DNA of 64,000 nt from Herbihabitans rhizosphaerae (GTDB lineage: Bacteria; Actinomycetota; Actinomycetes; Mycobacteriales; Pseudonocardiaceae): assembly GCF_004216555.1 (NCBI RefSeq), contig NZ_SGWQ01000003.1, positions 110,146 to 174,145 of the forward strand. The letters are read 5' to 3'. Positions 42,823-51,005 of this stretch are shown here, one piece after another. Made by a program: the position numbers and the translations under genes. Under the pieces are notes generated by a model. That model made no database searches. It was not told the DNA's origin and saw only the letters and a program-made list of their open reading frames with translations. Each line of letters begins with the position of its first letter. Position 1 is the first letter of the stretch.

Positions 42823-44433
42823 GTGAGTCTGCTCGTGCCGAAGGGCCAGGTGCGCGCGCCGGCGTCGGCCGACCAATTGGACGACGACGAAGGCGCGGCG
42901 CACACACCTGCCGAGGACACCTCCGAGGTCCAGGAGGTGCGCCGGTCGCTGTTCGGCGCGCCCATGCCGAGCGACCGGCTGCGCGGCTGGGTCGTCACGA
43001 TCATCCTGGGCCTGATCGGCGGGATCATCCGGCTGCAGAACCTCGGCTGGCCGGCCGACCCGAGCACCACGCCGGTCTTCGACGAGAAGCACTACGTGCC
43101 GCAGTCGTGGCAGATGCTGCGCAACGGCGGCATCGAGGACAACCCCGGCTACGAGCTGACCGTGCACCCGCCGCTGGCCAAGCAGCTGATCGCGATCGGC
43201 GAGTGGATGTTCGGCTACAACGGCTGGGGCTGGCGGTTCTCCGCGGCCGTCGCCGGCACGATCATGATCATCCTGATCGTGCGGATCGCCCGCCGGCTGA
43301 CCCGCTCGACGCTGCTCGGCGCGCTCGCCGGCGTGCTGCTGATCTGCGACGGGCTGAGCCACCTGCAGAGCCGCATGGGGATGCTGGACATCTTCCTCGC
43401 GCTGTTCGTGCTCATGGCGTTCGCCTGCCTGCTGGCCGACCGCGACCAGGTGCGCGACCGGCTCGCCGTCGCGGTCAGCGAGGGCTGGACCGAGGCCACG
43501 CGGTACGGGCCACGGCTCGGCGTGCGCTGGTGGCGCTTCGCCGCCGGTGTCTCGCTGGGTCTGGCCTGCGGGGCGAAGTGGTCGGGTCTGTGGTTCGTCG
43601 CCTCGTTCGGCCTGCTCAGCGTGTTCTGGGACGTCACGGCGCGGCGCGCGGCGGGGATCGAGCGGCCGTGGCTGGGCACCCTGCGCCGCGACCTGCTCCC
43701 GTCGCTGTGGGCGCTGCTGGTCATTCCGGTGCTCGCGTACCTGGCCACCTGGTGGGCGTGGTTCGCCAGCGAGACCGGCGTCGACCGGCATCTCGCCGAG
43801 CGCGGCAGGCACTCGGGTTGGTACGACTTCTTCCCCGAGGCGCTGCGATCGCTGTGGCAGTACGGCGGCACCGTGCTGAACTTCCACGAGAACCTGTCCA
43901 CTCCGGACGGTGACCCGCATCCGTGGGAGTCCAAGCCGTGGACGTGGCCGATGGGGCTGCGGCCGATGCTCTACTACTACGACAACAGCGCGACCAGTTT
44001 CGGCTGCGGCGACGACAAGTGCGTGCGGGCCACGATGCTGATCGGCACGCCGGCGATGTGGTGGCTCGCGCTGCCGATGGTCGCCTACGGCCTGTGGCGG
44101 TGGATGGCCAGGATGGACTGGCGGTTCGCCGCCGTGCTGGTGCCCTACCTCGGCGGGCTGCTGCCCTGGTTCACCAATCTGGACCGGCAGATGTACTTCT
44201 TCTACGCCACGCCGATCGCGCCGTTCCTGGTGCTGGGGTTGGTGTTGATACTCGGCCAGATACTGGGCAGCGCGCGCGCCGGCTACGAGCGACGTGGCAC
44301 CGGTGCGCTCGTGGTGGCGCTGTACGTCGGTCTGGTCGTGGCGAACTTCGTGTGGCTGTGGCCGATCCTCAACGGCGAGGCGATCACCGAGGACCGCTGG
44401 CAGGCCGAACTCTGGCTGCCGTCCTGGCGCTGA
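42823..44433 (+). CDS. pmt: Protein O-mannosyltransferase
   Basis: This 536-residue GT39 membrane enzyme transfers mannose from polyprenyl phosphate to Ser/Thr of exported proteins. The catalytic DE pair lies in the first extracytoplasmic loop, FDEKHYVPQ (about 85-93). About ten or eleven membrane segments follow, with the LTVHPPLAK motif near 110 and the family C-terminal region FYATPIAPF. The start is GTG. Its neighbour rsmI is divergent, a conserved pairing. Clients could include the secreted enzymes in this window; this is inference. Confidence 0.95.
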   Translation: MSLLVPKGQVRAPASADQLDDDEGAAHTPAEDTSEVQEVRRSLFGAPMPSDRLRGWVVTIILGLIGGIIRLQNLGWPADPSTTPVFDEKHYVPQSWQMLRNGGIEDNPGYELTVHPPLAKQLIAIGEWMFGYNGWGWRFSAAVAGTIMIILIVRIARRLTRSTLLGALAGVLLICDGLSHLQSRMGMLDIFLALFVLMAFACLLADRDQVRDRLAVAVSEGWTEATRYGPRLGVRWWRFAAGVSLGLACGAKWSGLWFVASFGLLSVFWDVTARRAAGIERPWLGTLRRDLLPSLWALLVIPVLAYLATWWAWFASETGVDRHLAERGRHSGWYDFFPEALRSLWQYGGTVLNFHENLSTPDGDPHPWESKPWTWPMGLRPMLYYYDNSATSFGCGDDKCVRATMLIGTPAMWWLALPMVAYGLWRWMARMDWRFAAVLVPYLGGLLPWFTNLDRQMYFFYATPIAPFLVLGLVLILGQILGSARAGYERRGTGALVVALYVGLVVANFVWLWPILNGEAITEDRWQAELWLPSWR

Positions 44434-44450
44434 CACCAGCCCGTCCGTCT

Positions 44451-44629
44451 ACACGCGACAGTCCACATCAGACAGTCCACAATGGACCACATCGCGCGCT
44501 TTGGCCGTTCCCTACACCGTTGTGGCTGCCCCCACCCTCACCGGGGGCACCCCGCTAGCCAGTCTAGTCGTGGGTGGCGGGCGGGAGGGGCGGCAAGATC
44601 CACATGTGGATAAAACGGTACTTGTGGAT
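44451..44629 (-). repeat. DnaA-box intergenic element, left copy
   Basis: Reading on the minus strand, blocks occur in order: ATCCACA (44629-44623), TTATCCACA (44613-44605, within the palindrome ATCCACATGTGGAT), CGACTAGACTGGCT (44570-44557), a GCCCCC/GGGGGC hairpin (44548-44528) and TGTGGACTGTCGCGTGT (44467-44451). The right copy at 46531-46676 has the same blocks in the opposite orientation. Confidence 0.75.
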
Positions 44630-44647
44630 GGTTGACCGTGCGGGTGA

Positions 44648-46426
44648 TCAGCCGTGGGACGGGCGGGTGCGGTCGGGGTCGGGGCGCGGGGCGATCTTGG
44701 TGACCGGGCCCTCCTCCGCGTGCCCGGAGTCGGCCAGCCAGTCGCTCATCGCACGGGACACCGTGCCGAGGGTGGGCCGTCGCGCCGGCTCCGCGTCCAG
44801 CGCGGCGAGCAGCAGCCGCCGGTGCGCGCTGCGCTTGGGCAGCATGCTCACCGGCTCGGCCCGGGACGCCGCGAGCAGCGAGGCCATCGCGTTGTCCCGC
44901 ACTCCGCGCGGCGGGTGCCCGGTCAGCGCGTAGCTGACGGTCGCGGCGAGCTGCCACGCGTCCGACGCCGGGGTTGCCTGCCGGCCGGCGGCGGTCTCCG
45001 GCGCGAGGAAGTCCGGCGTGCCGACCATCATGCCCGCGCTGGTCAGCGTGGAGTCGCCGCGGCTGCGCGCGATGCCGAAGTCGATCAGGTGCGGGGCGCC
45101 GCGCGGGTCGACGATCACGTTGGCGGGCTTGACGTCGCGGTGCAACACACCCTTCGCGTGCGCGGCGGACAGCGCGCCGGCCATGGTCATCCACAGTCGG
45201 GCGGAGGCCACGTCGTCCAGCGCGCCGCGGTCGTGCACCGCGTCGGCCAGCGCCTGCCCCTCGATGTACTCCATCACCAGGCCCAGCCCGTCGGTGTCCT
45301 CCACGATGTCGTACACCCGCACGCAGTTCGGGTGGTGCACGGCGGCCAGCGCGCGGGCCTCCCGGTACATCCGTTCCTCGGCCTCGGCGTCCGGCGCGTG
45401 CGCCATCTTCACCGCGACCGTGCGGTCGAGCTGGGTGTCGCGCGCCAGCCACACGGTGCCGAACCCGCCGTGGCCGAGCGCCCGGACCTTGCGGAACCGT
45501 CCGGTGTTATGCCACATGCTCGTGGTGCGCTCGTTGTCCCCGAACGGCAGCGGACCCGGTGCCGCGGCCAACTCCTGACGCGGCGGCCCGGGCGGCGGAC
45601 TCGGCGGCGGCGGCTGATACGGCGGCGGCGCGGGTGCCTGGGTGGGCGGCCGGTAGGGCGGCGGCTGGTACGGCGGCGGTTGCTGGGCCGGCACGAACGG
45701 CGGCTCGGGCCGCTGCTCGGAGCGCCCGATGACCGACCAGCGCGGCGGCCCGACCAGCAGCACCGGGATCATGCCGAGCACGCTGGCCGGCAGGAAGCCG
45801 AGCCACAGGAAGGTCGCGACGTTCGCGCCGAGCGGGGCGCTGAACAGCCACAGCGCGACGAACGGCAGCCAGAACAGGCGGCCGGGCCACTTCGGGCCAC
45901 GGCGCAGCGCCGCGCGGATCTGCAGCCACACGAACAGCAGGCACAGCAGCGGGACGACGACCAGGAACACGAGCCTGGCGATGTAGTCCAGCGCGTTGCC
46001 GGAGGAGTAGATCAGCGCCTCGTAGACGGTGGACTTGCCACCGAGGTAGACGCGCTGCTCGCCGACCCAGCAGGTGCCGGTGCGCAGGCTCGCCAGCTCG
46101 ACGCTGGACAGACCGGTGGCGTCCGGCGTCGGCCGGCGGAACGCCGCGTGGAACACCTCGGAGATCCCGCTGGCGAACAGCCACGGCAGCAGGAACACCA
46201 GGATGCCGCCGATCACGCCGATGGTGATCAGCACGCCGCCGTTGTAGCGGTTGCCGGTGCCCTTGCGCACGATGGCGATGACGATCGCGCCGAACATGGG
46301 GAACAGCGCGAGGATGACGCCGGACATCATCGTGGCCCACACCCAGTCACCAGGGCAGATGTCCGGGCCGAAGATGTCGTGGGCGAGGGACAGCACGGAG
46401 GCGGCCAGCTGAACGAGTCCGTCCAC
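44648..46426 (-). CDS. Membrane Ser/Thr kinase with N-terminal membrane domain
   Basis: The 592-residue protein has an inverted layout. About four membrane segments come first (within 1-225), then a Pro-rich linker (about 240-290), and the kinase domain last (about 308-560). Gly-loop GHGGFGTVW, VAVKMA Lys, HRDVKPAN catalytic loop (about 424-431) and DFG (about 447) are intact, so it should be active. The Gly loop has GHGGFG. Most bacterial membrane kinases place the kinase first. The start is GTG, with GGAGG 6 nt upstream. It is flanked on both sides by inverted copies of a repeat with DnaA boxes. Targets unknown. Confidence 0.9.
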   Translation of the reverse strand: MDGLVQLAASVLSLAHDIFGPDICPGDWVWATMMSGVILALFPMFGAIVIAIVRKGTGNRYNGGVLITIGVIGGILVFLLPWLFASGISEVFHAAFRRPTPDATGLSSVELASLRTGTCWVGEQRVYLGGKSTVYEALIYSSGNALDYIARLVFLVVVPLLCLLFVWLQIRAALRRGPKWPGRLFWLPFVALWLFSAPLGANVATFLWLGFLPASVLGMIPVLLVGPPRWSVIGRSEQRPEPPFVPAQQPPPYQPPPYRPPTQAPAPPPYQPPPPSPPPGPPRQELAAAPGPLPFGDNERTTSMWHNTGRFRKVRALGHGGFGTVWLARDTQLDRTVAVKMAHAPDAEAEERMYREARALAAVHHPNCVRVYDIVEDTDGLGLVMEYIEGQALADAVHDRGALDDVASARLWMTMAGALSAAHAKGVLHRDVKPANVIVDPRGAPHLIDFGIARSRGDSTLTSAGMMVGTPDFLAPETAAGRQATPASDAWQLAATVSYALTGHPPRGVRDNAMASLLAASRAEPVSMLPKRSAHRRLLLAALDAEPARRPTLGTVSRAMSDWLADSGHAEEGPVTKIAPRPDPDRTRPSHG

Positions 46427-46530
46427 CTGATCCCTCCTCGTCGTGCCCGCCCGGCGCCCCGCACCACCCTATGTGGATCGCCGATCGCTGACCGGGGAAC
46501 CGTCAACTCTCGCGCGCGCACCCGCGCGGC

Positions 46531-46676
46531 TATCCACAGGCTCAGGTTATCCACAAGCCGACCGACTCTCGCCGCTCGACCACCATCGCCGACTACACTT
46601 GGCTCGAGGGCCGCCCCCGGTGTGGGTGGGGGTGCGTTGCCAGCGCGAAGGGTGTCCTCTGTGGACTGTCGCGTGT
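46531..46676 (+). repeat. DnaA-box intergenic element, right copy
   Basis: On the plus strand: CTATCCACA (46530-46538), TTATCCACA (46547-46555), CGACTACACTTGGCT (46590-46604), GCCCCCGGTGTGGGTGGGGG (46613-46632) and TGTGGACTGTCGCGTGT (46660-46676). The last block is identical over 17 bases to the left copy in inverted orientation. Confidence 0.75.
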
Positions 46677-46703
46677 GGGGTGCGGGTGCGGCGGGAGCTC
46701 AGA

Positions 46704-47510
46704 TCAGCGGCGGGTGTAGGTGCGGACGGTGACCGACGCGGTGACCGTCGTCTGGACGTCGGAGTCGAGCCGGGTGTCGCCGTGGCGTGCGCTCGGGCCC
46801 ATGCCGATCACCGCGTCCACGTCCTCCGGCCGCAGCGACATCGCGTACTCCACATCCTCCCGCGCCGACGGCGTGAAGTGCGGCGACAGCTCGGTCGCGA
46901 GCCGCTCCTCCTTGCGCTCGTCCACGGTCAGCAACCCGAACGCGGCCACCAACTCCGCCAGGTGCCGCTCGGTCGGCGTGACCACGACCAGCGTGCCGCC
47001 CGGCTCGAGAATCCGGTGCGTCTGCGCACCGTTGCGGGGCGCGAACACGTTCAGCGCCACCGACACCACGCCGTCGCGCACCGGGATCCGCCGCCACACG
47101 TCGCACGCCACCGCGCCGATCCTCGGATGCGCCCGCGCGGCCACCCGCAGCGCGTACTTCGACACGTCCAGGGCGATCCCATACGCGGGCGCGGCGTCGA
47201 GCACTCGTGCGAGGTAGTAGCCGCTGCCGGCGCCCAGATCGGCCACCGCACCGGTGGCACCCCGCGCGGCCGACGCCACCGCGGCGGCGATCGGCGCGAA
47301 GTGGCCCGCCGCCAGGAATCGCTGCCGCGCGCCCACCATCGCCGCGGTGTCGCCCACCCCGCCGGGAGTGTCACCGGGCAGCAGGCTCACATATCCCTGG
47401 CGCGCGACGTCGAAGCTGTGCCGCCCGGGACACCGGACCGAACCGTCCACAAGGGACAGTCCGCCGTCACAGTGCGGGCATGCCAGGAACGGCAGAACGT
47501 CGCTGAGCAC
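46704..47510 (-). CDS. RlmA-like rRNA guanine methyltransferase
   Basis: The 268-residue protein opens with a zinc knuckle, ACPHCDGGL and then RCPGRHSFD (about 8-33), the RNA-binding element of RlmA enzymes. A class I SAM fold follows, with DLGAGSGYYLARVL (about 92-105) and NVFAPRNG. RlmA methylates N1 of a guanine in 23S rRNA helix 35; in actinomycetes related enzymes can give macrolide resistance. GTG start overlapping the GT87 gene by 44 bp. Exact target nucleotide not judged. Confidence 0.85.
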   Translation of the reverse strand: MLSDVLPFLACPHCDGGLSLVDGSVRCPGRHSFDVARQGYVSLLPGDTPGGVGDTAAMVGARQRFLAAGHFAPIAAAVASAARGATGAVADLGAGSGYYLARVLDAAPAYGIALDVSKYALRVAARAHPRIGAVACDVWRRIPVRDGVVSVALNVFAPRNGAQTHRILEPGGTLVVVTPTERHLAELVAAFGLLTVDERKEERLATELSPHFTPSAREDVEYAMSLRPEDVDAVIGMGPSARHGDTRLDSDVQTTVTASVTVRTYTRR

Positions 47511-48648
47511 GCGCCAACCATACGAGCACGCCGACCGCCACCGCCGCCGCGAGCAGGTACACATTGCCCAGCAGCCACTGGCCGGCGTGCCACTCGACCT
47601 CCACGCCGGCACCGCTGGGCACCAGCGTGAACTGCCAGCCGCTGAACACCACGGCCGTCGCGGCCAGCGCCACCCAGCGCCACACCCCGGTCCACGGACG
47701 CAGCAGCAGCCCGACCGCCGGCACCACCCACACCCAGTGGTGCGTCCACGAGATCGGGCTCACCAGCAGCCCGCACAGCGCGGTGACCAGCAGCGCGCCC
47801 ATCGGTTCACGGTCGTGCAGCCGCCGCACCACCACGGCCGCGACCACCAGGCACACCACGGCGAGCAGCACGTACAGCGCCATGGTCGCCGAGCCGAGCC
47901 CGGACCGCTGCAGCAACCCGTTGATGCTCTGGTTGCCCACCCACCCGTTGGAGGTGGCCTTGTTGCCGCCGAGCAGCGTGCCGGACCAGAACGCGGCCGT
48001 GTCGCCGGGCAACAGTACGGCGGCGAGCAGGTTCAGCCCGGCGAAGGTGGCCAGCGCCCGCGCCGCGTCCGCCCGCCGCCCGGTGACCAGCAGGTGCAGC
48101 ACGAAGATCAACGGTGTGAGCTTGATCGCCGACGCCACGCCGATGAGCACCCCGGAGTACCGGGAACCCTTGAGCGCCAACACGTCCAGCGCGATCACCG
48201 CCATCAGCAACAGGTTGACCTGCCCGAGGCCGACCGACCGCCACACCGGCTCCAGCCCGAGCACGGCCACCGTGCCGAGGCCCACCGTCAGCGCGCGGCC
48301 GCCGCCGACCGCCAGCCGCATCGTCAGCCCCACGGCGACCGCGGACAGCAGCCCGAGCACGCCCCACACGAGCTGCGCGGGCAGCACGGCCAGCGGCGCG
48401 AACAGCAGCGCGGCGCACGGCAGGTAGGTGAACGGGAGCCCGGGCGCCCAGGACGGCATCGAGGTCAGCGGCTGGTACAGCGATTCGCCGCGCAGCACGG
48501 CCAGCGAACCGGCCCGGTAGACCGCGCTGTCCACGCCGGCCGGATACCCGGTCGCCCAGCACCACACCGACACCGCGAGCACGGCGGCGCCGACCACCCA
48601 TGCCACGAGCGGCACGCGCGTCGACACACGACTGTCGTCGTCGGACAT
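47467..48648 (-). CDS. GT87-family polyprenol-dependent mannosyltransferase-like protein
   Basis: This 393-residue integral membrane protein has about ten segments. The GT87 pattern is present: an acidic pair in the first outer loop (GVDSAVYRAG, about 39-48), QVNLLLMAVIALDVLA, AIKLTPLIFVLHLL and SPISWTHHWVW. GT87 enzymes such as PimE add mannose from polyprenyl phosphate to cell-envelope lipids. ATG 48648 follows GAGGGG. It overlaps RlmA by 44 bp. The acceptor is unknown. Confidence 0.85.
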   Translation of the reverse strand: MSDDDSRVSTRVPLVAWVVGAAVLAVSVWCWATGYPAGVDSAVYRAGSLAVLRGESLYQPLTSMPSWAPGLPFTYLPCAALLFAPLAVLPAQLVWGVLGLLSAVAVGLTMRLAVGGGRALTVGLGTVAVLGLEPVWRSVGLGQVNLLLMAVIALDVLALKGSRYSGVLIGVASAIKLTPLIFVLHLLVTGRRADAARALATFAGLNLLAAVLLPGDTAAFWSGTLLGGNKATSNGWVGNQSINGLLQRSGLGSATMALYVLLAVVCLVVAAVVVRRLHDREPMGALLVTALCGLLVSPISWTHHWVWVVPAVGLLLRPWTGVWRWVALAATAVVFSGWQFTLVPSGAGVEVEWHAGQWLLGNVYLLAAAVAVGVLVWLARAQRRSAVPGMPAL

Positions 48649-48727
48649 GGATTCCCCTCTGCCACGCAGGACCCGCACGATACCCAAGCGCGTTTACCCG
48701 CAGGCGGTTTCCTGGTAGGACGGGGCG

Positions 48728-49510
48728 ATGCGGACGCTGACCATGCTCGCGGCGGCACTGGCCACCATGACCGCGCTCGTCACCCCGGCACAGGCGGCGG
48801 CACCGGTTCGCGCGCCGGCCGAGTTCGTCGCGCTGCGCGACGTGGCCCCGACGATCGTGCAGGAGATCCGGTACAAGGGCCGGCACAACTTCGTCGGCGA
48901 ACCGATCGACGGGTACCGGCAGCCGATGTGCGTCCTGACCCGCCCGGCCGCCGAGGCGCTGCGCACCGCGCAGCACACGCTGCTGCGCCAGGGCTACACG
49001 CTGAAGGTGTACGACTGCTACCGCCCGCAGCGCGCCGTGGACCACTTCGTTCGCTGGGCCAAGGATCTCGCCGACGAGCGGATGAAGACCGAGTTCTACC
49101 CGAGGGTGGACAAGTCGCGGTTGTTCGCCGACGGCTACATCGCCGAGAAGTCCGGCCACAGCAGGGGAAGCACGCTGGACGTGACGCTGGTGAAGCTGCC
49201 ATCCAAGCACCAGCCGCCGTTCCGGCCGGGCACGCCGCTGGTGCCGTGCTTCGCCCCGGCCGGCGAGCGCTTCGCGGACAACATGGTCGACATGGGCACC
49301 GGATTCGACTGTTTCGACACGCTGTCGCACACCGACGACCCGCGGATCACCGGCGAGGCGAGGGCGAACCGCGATCTGCTGCGGGGCACCCTCGCCGCCG
49401 TCGGTTTCCGCAATCTGCCCGAGGAATGGTGGCACTACACGCTCATCGACGAGCCGTTCCCGGACACCTACTTCGACTTTCCGGTTTCCCGGGGATCACT
49501 GTGCTCTTAG
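48728..49510 (+). CDS. Secreted D-Ala-D-Ala dipeptidase (VanX/M15D family)
   Basis: The 260-residue protein has a cleavable signal peptide (MRTLTMLAAALATM to about 23). The VanX site is complete: YDCYRPQRAV with Arg, SGHSRGSTLDV with zinc His and Asp (about 141-151), and EEWWHY with catalytic Glu and zinc His (about 227-232). Being exported, it more likely trims wall fragments than confers vancomycin resistance, which needs a cytoplasmic enzyme and vanH/vanA, not seen here. Confidence 0.9.
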   Translation: MRTLTMLAAALATMTALVTPAQAAAPVRAPAEFVALRDVAPTIVQEIRYKGRHNFVGEPIDGYRQPMCVLTRPAAEALRTAQHTLLRQGYTLKVYDCYRPQRAVDHFVRWAKDLADERMKTEFYPRVDKSRLFADGYIAEKSGHSRGSTLDVTLVKLPSKHQPPFRPGTPLVPCFAPAGERFADNMVDMGTGFDCFDTLSHTDDPRITGEARANRDLLRGTLAAVGFRNLPEEWWHYTLIDEPFPDTYFDFPVSRGSLCS

Positions 49511-50350
49511 CAACTCCACGACGCTGCTGAGTCCGTCCTCGCCGAATCCGTCCGCGACCCGGCGGTCGACCAGGTCCCGCACCGGCGCGACGAGGTCGAA
49601 CGGCACGCCGGCGTCCGCGCACGCGGCGGCGAACGTGCGGAATCCGGACGACTGCATCGCGAGGCTGTTCTCCTTGGTGGAGTGATCGCCGGCCTCGATC
49701 GCGCGCGCCTCGTCGGGCAGGAACGCGATCGTGGCACGCAGGAACGGCAGCAGCCGCTCGGTGAACGCGGTCGGCGTGATCCCCTCCGCGCCGGCCAGCG
49801 CGATGCCCTGGAACAGGCCGCCCAGCATCCCGTACATCCCGCACAGCATGGCCAGGTCGTACGCCGACGCGTGGCCGGCATCCGACCCCAGGAACACCGT
49901 CGTACCAAGGGTTTCCAGCGTGCCGCGATGCCGGTCGAACGCCGCCTCGGACCCGCTGTAGAGCACTGTCGCGTGCGGCGTGTGGATCATGGACGGCGAG
50001 GCCATGATCCCGCCGTCCAGATAGGTGATCCCGCGCTCGGCGGCCCACACGGCCACCGCACGGGCCTGCGCCGGGGTGCCGGTGGTCAGGTTCACCAGCG
50101 TCCTGCCGGGCAGCGCAGCCTCACCGTCGCGCAGCACCTCCCACACCGCGTCGTGATCGAGCACGCACACGATCACCAGGTCGGACGCGCACGCGTCGGC
50201 GACCGTGCCGGCGCGCACCGCGCCTTCGGCCACCAGCGCGCCGGCCCGCGCGGCCGTGCGGTTCCACACGGTGGTCGAGCGGCCGTCGGCCAGCATCGCC
50301 CTGGCCAGTGCCGCGCCCATCAGACCGAGGCCGATCACGGAAACCTTCAT
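49496..50350 (-). CDS. Imine-reductase-like NADPH oxidoreductase
   Basis: The 284-residue protein is of the beta-hydroxyacid dehydrogenase superfamily. The N-terminal GLGLMGAALA and WNRTAARA bind NADPH, and TTGTPAQARAVAVWA and YLDGGIMASPSMI follow. The dimer helix SAYDLAMLCGMYGMLGG resembles imine reductases, which have Asp or Tyr here in place of the Lys of hydroxyacid dehydrogenases. ATG 50350 has GGGGA upstream. It is divergent from osmC across a dyad. Natural substrate unknown. Confidence 0.82.
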   Translation of the reverse strand: MKVSVIGLGLMGAALARAMLADGRSTTVWNRTAARAGALVAEGAVRAGTVADACASDLVIVCVLDHDAVWEVLRDGEAALPGRTLVNLTTGTPAQARAVAVWAAERGITYLDGGIMASPSMIHTPHATVLYSGSEAAFDRHRGTLETLGTTVFLGSDAGHASAYDLAMLCGMYGMLGGLFQGIALAGAEGITPTAFTERLLPFLRATIAFLPDEARAIEAGDHSTKENSLAMQSSGFRTFAAACADAGVPFDLVAPVRDLVDRRVADGFGEDGLSSVVELLRAQ

Positions 50351-50418
50351 CATTCCCCTTTCCCGAGGTCCTCCCGATGCTCGAACAAACAGCCGAGTAC
50401 GATCAAGTACGCACAATT

Positions 50419-50431
50419 AAGTGAGTCACTT
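50419..50431. promoter_or_regulatory. Dyad in the imine reductase/osmC divergent gap
   Basis: AAGTGAGTCACTT is a perfect 6-bp dyad around one base, in a locally AT-rich stretch. It is followed by CTTAC/GTAAG symmetry (to about 50443). A plausible operator for both divergent genes; no regulator gene is adjacent. Confidence 0.4.
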
Positions 50432-50489
50432 ACCGCGAAGTAAGAATCCATTCCGGTAAATGGGAAAACGAGTCGGTAGCGGAGGAAGA

Positions 50490-50930
50490 ATGGCCGAGGA
50501 AACCCTGCGATCGGTGAGCATGGAGCGGATCGGGCACGGCCGCTACCGGGTCACCAACCGGCGCGGCGGCACGATCGAGATCGGCACCGGCGGCCGAGAC
50601 GGTGACGAGGACACCGACTTCACCCCGGTCGAGTTGCTACTGGCCGCGATCGGCGGGTGCGGCGCGATCGACATCGACTTCATCACCGCGAAGCGGGCCG
50701 AGGCGGACACGTTCACCGTCACGGTCACCGGCGACAAGATCCGCGACGAGTCCGGCAACCGGATGACCAACCTGGCGATCACCTACGACATCGCGTTCCC
50801 GGACGGCGAGGCCGGCGACGCGGCGCGCGGCGTGCTGCCGCGCGCGGTCCAGCAGTCGCACGACCGGCTGTGCACGGTGTCCCGCACGGTCGAGCTCGGC
50901 ACCCCGGTGGCCAACCACATCGCCGAGTAG
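50490..50930 (+). CDS. OsmC-family peroxidase-like protein
   Basis: This 146-residue protein has the OsmC fold. One conserved Cys lies in FTPVELLLAAIGGCGAID (about 49-66) and the second in HDRLCTVSRTVELGTPV (about 125-141), the redox pair that reduces organic hydroperoxides. ATG 50490 has GGAGG 4 nt upstream. It precedes the phospholipase gene by 75 bp and may be co-transcribed with it. Confidence 0.88.
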   Translation: MAEETLRSVSMERIGHGRYRVTNRRGGTIEIGTGGRDGDEDTDFTPVELLLAAIGGCGAIDIDFITAKRAEADTFTVTVTGDKIRDESGNRMTNLAITYDIAFPDGEAGDAARGVLPRAVQQSHDRLCTVSRTVELGTPVANHIAE

Positions 50931-51005
50931 CCGTCATCGGCAGTTCGCCGGTCGGCAATCTCGGTGTCCGACGCTGACCTCCCACCACGCGAACGGAGTC
51001 CAGGC

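Noticed and set aside
46470..46560. Cluster of DnaA boxes as a chromosomal origin
   Set aside because: No dnaA, dnaN or gyrB nearby, only two good boxes, and a similar set lies at 44.6 kb; a repeated element fits better than oriC.
44654..46732. 692-codon plus-strand open frame opposite the kinase gene
   Set aside because: The kinase motifs and ribosome binding site on the minus strand are decisive; this frame is Arg/Gly/His-rich with no domain.
48728..49510. VanX-like gene as a vancomycin-resistance determinant
   Set aside because: It encodes a signal peptide and has no vanH, vanA or vanRS neighbours, so it is more likely a wall-recycling enzyme.
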